Shown piece after piece: positions 57,875 through 64,000 of a stretch of 64,000 nucleotides of DNA. Position 1 is the first letter of the stretch; the number at the start of each line of letters is the position of its first letter. The position numbers were made by a program, and so were the translations under genes. The DNA lies in the NCBI GenBank assembly GCA_946807835.1, contig OX327702.1:1860001-1924000 (forward strand). Reading direction: 5' to 3'. Origin of the DNA: Ailanthus altissimus. Its lineage: Eukaryota > Streptophyta > Magnoliopsida > Sapindales > Simaroubaceae. The notes beneath the pieces are model-generated. The model worked only from the letters and a program-made list of their open reading frames with translations, ran no database searches and was not told the origin of the DNA.

Positions 57875-59415
57875 GGGCAAAGGATAATTTTATCCCTCAA
57901 ATTTGGCCTAATACCCAATTTTGTCCCAATTAGATTAAAAATTTTAATTTTGTCCTAATCGTGAGCATGTTACCATTTATTTTGACGAAAAAGATAATTT
58001 TATTATACAATGATATTTTTTTCCTTATTATGCAAACTGACATGCAACATATCATGTCCATATTTCAATTACGAATTGACTATTAATAAAAATAAAAAAT
58101 AAAAAATAAAAAGACACGTACCACACTTTAATAGATTAAAATTTTTAATATTTATTTTTAAAAAAATTAATATTTGTTTTTAAATATGTGGCACACTCTA
58201 TTTTAGCTCTATTTATTTAATAATTTAATAAATAATTAAAAACAAAAAATTTCTCTACCACTCACTCTTTCAACATCGTCAATTAGAATAGAATTTCAAT
58301 CTCAATTAACGGTATGCAATAAGGAGATTATAGCTTCTATTATCACCAATACTCTCAATTTTCAAACCTGAACCCTAATCCCAATCTCAATCCAATTGTG
58401 GATCTTCATCCAAGGTCTTACACATTAGCCCTATTGTTTTCCCTTAATTACTTTCTTGTTCTACAATTTTTGTAGGCCCTATTGACCACGAAATAACCAC
58501 CACCTCATTAGTAACAGCAACAATAACTGCCCGCTTATTACCAGTTGTTTAATCAGCATTAGACTGTGAAAATTAAAATTTTGTTCTTATAAGTTGTAGA
58601 TAGGAATAAAGCATAGATTGAGGGTTTTGTGTGAACTAATTAAAATGTAAGAAAGAGGGTTCGTGGTTTTGGTCATGTATTGAATAAAGGATTTGAATTG
58701 TTGTTGTACGTTTTCCCTAAAAAAAATTTCAACAATCGAAATAGGAGACACATATTGCCTATTCACTGAAGACTGTGTTTGGGCGAATTCATTGTAAATT
58801 TTTTTTGTTTCTTAATTATTTATTTAATTATAAAATAATCAAATTGTTGAAAAATTATCTTCACCTTCTTTAATCTGCTCCCTTTTGTAGCCATTTTATT
58901 AGTTTTTTGTTTGTTTTTGTTTTGGTTAGGGTTTGAAAAGAGAAACAAATGAGAGAAATTAAAAGTTGATAAGGAAAAGGGTTAAGTTTGAAATTTGAAA
59001 GCCCCTAATTAATTTGGGGAGGTTGTTGCTTTAATTTGTTTGTTAAAATTGATAATGATGATGATTGTTTACTTTGTTAGATCTGGAGAACGAAAAAGGA
59101 AACTCTCATTTTTGCTTTCTGTTTTTGTTTTCATTTTTTTTACGAAATAAAATTTTGGAGAAAACATTAATATAATTTTTGTAATAATTAAAATTAATAA
59201 AATTTTCTAGGCCAATGAGTATTTAACACGTTGTTACGATAAGATATTTTTCGTGTTAGTTTGCATCTCCTCTTCATGTTGAGTGACGATTTTGTTCTTC
59301 CATCGTTGACTTAAACACTAGCAAGCTAACAAACTATGACAAATTAAAATTTTTGATCTAATTGTGACAAAATTGAGTAATAAGCCAAATTGGAGAATAA
59401 AATTATCATTTTCCC
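57875..59415. mobile_element. MULE-like (Mutator) non-autonomous transposon
   Basis: A 1541-bp element with terminal inverted repeats of about 80 bp (57875-57955 and 59335-59415), starting GGGCAAAGGATAATTTTAT and ending ATAAAATTATCATTTTCCC. It is flanked by a perfect 9-bp direct repeat TCATCAAAA (57866-57874 and 59416-59424). Long TIRs plus a 9-bp duplication define Mutator-like elements. No transposase is seen. An interior stretch at 58323-58414 has a clean frame rich in Asn, Pro, Gln and Tyr followed by a GT, possibly captured gene sequence. Confidence 0.88.
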
Positions 59416-59424
59416 TCATCAAAA

Positions 59425-61299
59425 CGATAACAATATTTGATCAAATAAATATAGGAACTGAATAATATCACCTGATACATAAATAATATAATTTTGATTG
59501 ATAAAGTTTAAACTTAGGTATTCTATATGACACTTGGTGGATGCTTAGGTTATTGGGCTTCTTTAAGCTTAATTAAAGCTTTATGTCGTGAAAAGATAAA
59601 AAGTATAGATTAGTAATATATACATAACAGAAATGGCCAAGGAAAACTTTTTTTTTTTTAAAAAAAAAACTTAAATGAGATGAAAAATCTCATTTATTAA
59701 ACATCAAACCTTATTTTCTATTTTTATGTAAATATAAATAATCATAAGTACAAATACATTCGTAATCAACCTAAGTATTCAAGTCAAACTTGATCTTAAG
59801 CAATGTGATAAAACGGCTATAAAAAAAAAGAAATGATGACTCGTAAGGACTGCCTTGTCACCTCCAATTCAACTATACATTTGAATTATTTTAAAAAATA
59901 AACATGTTATAAATAAATAATGACACGTTCAGAATATAAAAGTTATTCTCAAGTGCAGGATTGTTGAAGTAATAAATAACCCGATGAGAACGGGGTCGAT
60001 CCACAGGGAAGTAGAATTAAAATTACAAATTATAAACACTTTAAAGATAATTAATGCAGTATAAGATGTTTGCAAATATTATTTCAATTAACCAATTTAA
60101 ATAAAAAGCTAAGGTTATGGAGATTCACTCTTGACATAAGAAATAAGAATATATTTAATTTTTTTATAACTCAATTGGAATCCTCACACAAAGAAGGTTC
60201 CAACCAAAAAATATAACAATTAAAGTTCATCATCATTTATATATTAATTAGTATTTATTGTTTTTTAATTATTATACACCAAATCTTATAAATGGGTTCA
60301 AGTATTTATTATGCCAATCTTTATATTTATCTACAATAAATCAAGACTCTCACTTTACAAGAAATGTTATATACACCAAATCTTGTAAATTGTTTCAAGA
60401 ATTTATTGTGCCAAGTATTAAGTTTGTCAATAATAAATCAAGAATCACCACTTTAGAAGAAAGGGTATTAATTCTACAAACAAAATAAATACATCATATA
60501 TAAATTTGCATAACTTAAAAATGAAGCATCAAATTCATGAATAAATATTAAACATATCTTATTACCTTGCCAAGAGCTTCACCCTTTCACCTTAGCTTAA
60601 ACAAATTATTTGGACATAATAAAACTAAATGAAAAGAAAAGAAATAGAAGAAAAAATAACATGACTTAATAGTAAACAAGAGAAATAATAGTACAAGGAA
60701 ATTGATACAAAGGAAAAGTATTTTGAACTAAATTCTAACTTTCTAATTACATTATTTAGGCATAAACAAGCCACCTATTTATAGAAAAACATGGATAAAT
60801 CGAGACAAATTTGGAGGAAACCACTTGGTTGATGAAAGTCAAGAATGGTGGCAAAATAATTTGCATTCATTATTACTTGGGCACCCACTTGAATATCTAA
60901 TTTAGAATTTATGTGATCCGAATTAACTGTCACTCAAAACATAAAAGTTGTAGATAAGTCTCTTATCTTTCCAAATTGAGTGATCTCATACGTATTAGAT
61001 ACGTATTTCTATAGTTATGGGCCAAATACTGATAACTGTTTAAACTGGGCCTGTACTGCAGATCAATTCTGTTCTAGGCCAATTTTCACTCTCTAAACAC
61101 TCGAATTTCCAATACTTTGTGAAATACAATATGCTAGCCCATTGAGTCAGCTCTGCACAGGATTAAGAATCACCTCAATTGGATCTTTAGGTAAACAGTT
61201 ATGCCTATTTTACCGAACCTGCTACAAAACAGTTATAAGATAATTAAGTACAATATTGTAAACATACTTAAGTTAAGAAAATTAAATACACTAGTAATA
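59425..61299. other. Intergenic or degraded repeat; no gene recognised
   Basis: A perfect 8-bp hairpin (59673-59680 with 59688-59695) follows a T/A run. Around 59980-60011 the sequence ACCCGATGAGAACGGGGTCG then ATCCACAGGGAAG is a phrase I associate with plant repeat DNA, but no element boundary was found. A 97-bp tandem duplication lies at 60276-60471. The stretch 60960-61240 is more GC-rich and may be part of the same unknown element. Confidence 0.45.
60276..60471. repeat. 97-bp diverged tandem duplication
   Basis: ACACCAAATCTTATAAATGG (60276) is repeated at 60373 as ACACCAAATCTTGTAAATTG. The similarity runs to about 60471, through the AATAAATCAAGA block. The two copies have diverged. Confidence 0.75.
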
Positions 61300-61542
61300 C
61301 AAAACAATCATGTAAAACTCTTATTAAATGTATAATTACAAGTGTTCATCAAATAACAAAGGCAAGAGCTTAAAGATAACTCATATAGTTAACAATCTCT
61401 AAAAAGTATTATAGAAATTATGGAAGTATTGGAAGTGAATGGATTATAAAAGGGGCTGTACATATATTTATAGGCGAATGAGGGGGGTGGAATTCACCAA
61501 AATTCCCTCCCCTTATGGCCTCATACAAACCGCCTTATAACA
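61300..61542 (-). mobile_element. 3' LTR start of the right-hand Copia element (end uncertain)
   Basis: On the minus strand, after the purine tract TTCAACGGGGAG (61554-61543), the sequence begins TGTTATAAGGCGG. It carries a CCTATAAATATATG promoter-like box near 61475-61462. That is the layout of a Copia 3' LTR. The other end is not defined because no second LTR is in the window. Confidence 0.65.
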
Positions 61543-61639
61543 CTCCCCGTTGAATACTACTGTTTTAGTTGTATTTTACATTTAATAAGAAAAAAAACCC
61601 AATGGGACAAAAAAAAACTAAGTAAAAATAAATACTACT

Positions 61640-64000
61640 TTAAGACTATCTCATTAAAATTCTTGCTAGTAAAATTCAGTGAGATAAAACCTAGTCGAAA
61701 AAAAAAAAAGTACAATGCACGTTTGTGATTAATGTAATTATTCTCTTGGAAGAATGCGTTCCCCCTGATTAAATACTCTCCATCAAAATAACATCCATCA
61801 ATTTGACAATTTGTTGAGCCGTTGCACATCCATCAATTTGACGATTTGCAAACTAATTTCTCAAAAGTTAATGTTAGCAGAGATTTGGTGAATAGATTTG
61901 TAAAATTGTCAGTGAAGTGTATCTGTTTAACATCAATCTTCTTACTTTGCTGCAACTCTAACTTATACAAGCAGCATTGTCTTTATTTTTTTATTATTGG
62001 AATATCTGTTGTAAAAGATAGGCGCATGTATTCTAAATGTCATGAATAATAGATCACAACCATATGTATTCCCTATTGCTTAATGTAGTGCAAGAATCTT
62101 ATAGTGATTTGAGGAAGTGGCAACAAAATTTTGCTTTATGGAATGTTATGAGATTGTTGTATTATTGTAAGTAAAAACATATCCCATTTATGAGTAGGTT
62201 TTATAAGAATTAGATAAGTACTTAACATCCGCATAACCAACTAGACCTGAATTTTTTGTAAGTGCATTAGAATAAAAAATCTTAAATCTATCGTTCCATG
62301 AAGGTAAAGAAATATATGTTTGACATCATTCCAATTACGTTAAGTTGGTGCAGAACTAAATCTTGCCAAAACATTTACTAAAAAAGCTATATCTGGTCTG
62401 GTACATTAGGTTAGATATAATAAAGCACTAATTGCATTAAGATATAGTACTTCTAGACTCAGTATTTTCTTATTATCTTCCTTAGGACGGAATGGATCCT
62501 TTTTTGGATCAAGACACCGAACAACTATAAGAATACTTAACGGATGAGCTTTATCCATATTGAATCTTCGTAGAATTTTTTTAATATAGTTAGATTGAAG
62601 GATAAAGATTTTGTTTGATTTGTACTCGATTTGCAGATCTAGACAATATTTAGTCTTCTTAAGTCTTTCATTTTAAATTCTCTTTTTAAGTTTTTTGCGG
62701 TCTTAAGGAGCTTTTCAAGAGTCCCAATCAGATTCATGTCATCCACATATATAGTCATAATGACAAATTCAAATTCTGTCTTTTTTATAAATACACATAA
62801 ATATATTGGATCATTAATATACCCTTCTTTTATCGCTTAGGTGGTTGTACCACATACGCCCAAATTGTTTCAATCCATACATAGATCTTTGTAGCTTGAT
62901 TGAATACAAATTGCGATTACATGCTTCAGGCATATTGAATCTTTCAGGAATAAATATCTATGCTAAGTGACTCATACAGGTAAGCTGTCACTACATTCAT
63001 AAAACGCATATCAAGCTTTTTTGAGATTGCCAAGCTTATCAAAAATCAAAATGTAATTATGTCCATTATAAGAAAATAAATTTTATCAAAATCAATACTA
63101 AGTCTCTGCGAGAAATCTTGAGTAATGAGTCTTACTTTGTATCTAATGACCTTGTCGTTTGCATTACATTTTCGTACAAAAACTCATTTATATTATATGG
63201 GTTTGACATCTTCTGGTGTCCAGACTACAGGTCCAAATACGTCATACTTGCCTAGAGAAGTCAATTTACTTGAATTGGTTCTTTCCATTAAAGTTAGTGA
63301 TATCTTTCTCTACATTCATCAATAGTTTGTGGCTCAAAATCATTACTCATAATTTCAGTAGCTACCGAAAATAAAAATACATCGTTGATAATTATTTCAT
63401 CACAGTTTCACATTTCTCCTATATAAATATAATTTGTACCATATTCTACATTTTTAAATTCTTGTACCTATTTTGGGGCTAATGTCACTTCTTGGACTTG
63501 TGTCTCTTCTTAAGCTTGTGTCTCTTCAAGGACTATTAAATCTTTCAATATTAGTGATTTAGAGAATGTGGGTTTATTGGCTCGAGTATCATTTTCAACA
63601 GGATCTTGATTTTTCACTTTTTTCGTCCATGAAATAATATCTTTTGAACTAAGTGGTCTACCACGCTTCTAGCTTGCAACATAATATTCATTTGCTACTC
63701 TTTGATTAGATTATTCTGCAAGAATAATCACTCGGGCTAATGTATTGGCATATGGTATGTATGACTTGGTTATTTTTGATGCATTTGTAAATGCGTCAAG
63801 TAATTCATTTGCAATTATTTGAAGATGAACAATCCTTCACACCTTATTTTCACATTAATTTGTGCAAGGATCCAAATAAGACAGTGTGATCGTTTTTCAA
63901 GAAAGTTCGTGCCTTACTTCAGGAGGTAATTTTCTTTCTCTAATGGGAATACTGTCTCATCAAAATGACAATCTGCTAATCGTGTAGTAAATAGATCACT
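61640..64000 (-). mobile_element. Degenerate Ty1/Copia pol (RT and RNase H)
   Basis: The minus strand shows WVFVRKRNA, VIRYKVRLIAQDFSQ, the catalytic YVDDM box (near 62740), LKKTKYCLDLQIEY, RPDIAFLVNVLARFSSAPT, NDVKHIFLYLHGTIDL, FTDNFTNLFTKSL and a final CQIDGCYF. This is the normal RT to RNase H order. Many stops and frameshifts make it a pseudogene. The element continues beyond the right edge, where integrase and gag would lie. Its 3' end is at the purine tract near 61543. Confidence 0.88.

Overview
The window looks like chromosomal DNA of a flowering plant, most likely a woody eudicot. It is AT-rich, genes are sparse, protein genes carry GT-AG introns, and old retrotransposon debris lies between them. 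The species cannot be named from the sequence alone. No bacterial-type operon, CRISPR array or rRNA was seen.

Four protein genes look intact: a P-class PPR protein (952-2487, +, single exon), alpha-SNAP (16451-18968, +, nine exons assembled here to 288 codons plus stop), a DUF2985/PLAC8-type membrane protein (41735-43300, +, intronless CDS), and a WUN1-type wound-induced protein (44399-44887, -). A microRNA gene, MIR164, sits on the minus strand at about 7680-7925, with a complete mature sequence, a matching star strand and an upstream TATA box. A long D-Ala-D-Ala-ligase-family gene (19866-29163, +) is recognisable exon by exon but is a pseudogene, with several nonsense codons, frameshifts and missing exons.

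The most unusual stretch is 30899-43300. About 1.7 kb of the upstream region and 5' leader of the PLAC8 gene occurs twice in direct orientation (30899-32573 and 38741-41618). The space between the copies is filled almost exactly by about 6.2 kb of decayed endogenous caulimovirid (plant pararetrovirus) DNA, which is itself internally inverted. The second copy later received a 1.4-kb insertion that ends in oligo(A) and is flanked by a near-14-bp repeat.

The rest is mobile-element archaeology. There are two Copia pol remnants at the window ends, a short degenerate Copia element with both LTRs (47145-50088), and four copies of one solo-LTR family (two with clear 5-bp target duplications). There is also a 3.9-kb solo LTR with internal tandem arrays and a nested insertion (53371-57251, TSD TTTAT), a 1.54-kb MULE-like element with a 9-bp target duplication (57875-59415), and several foldback MITE-like elements. 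Long intergenic stretches without recognisable content are listed as such.
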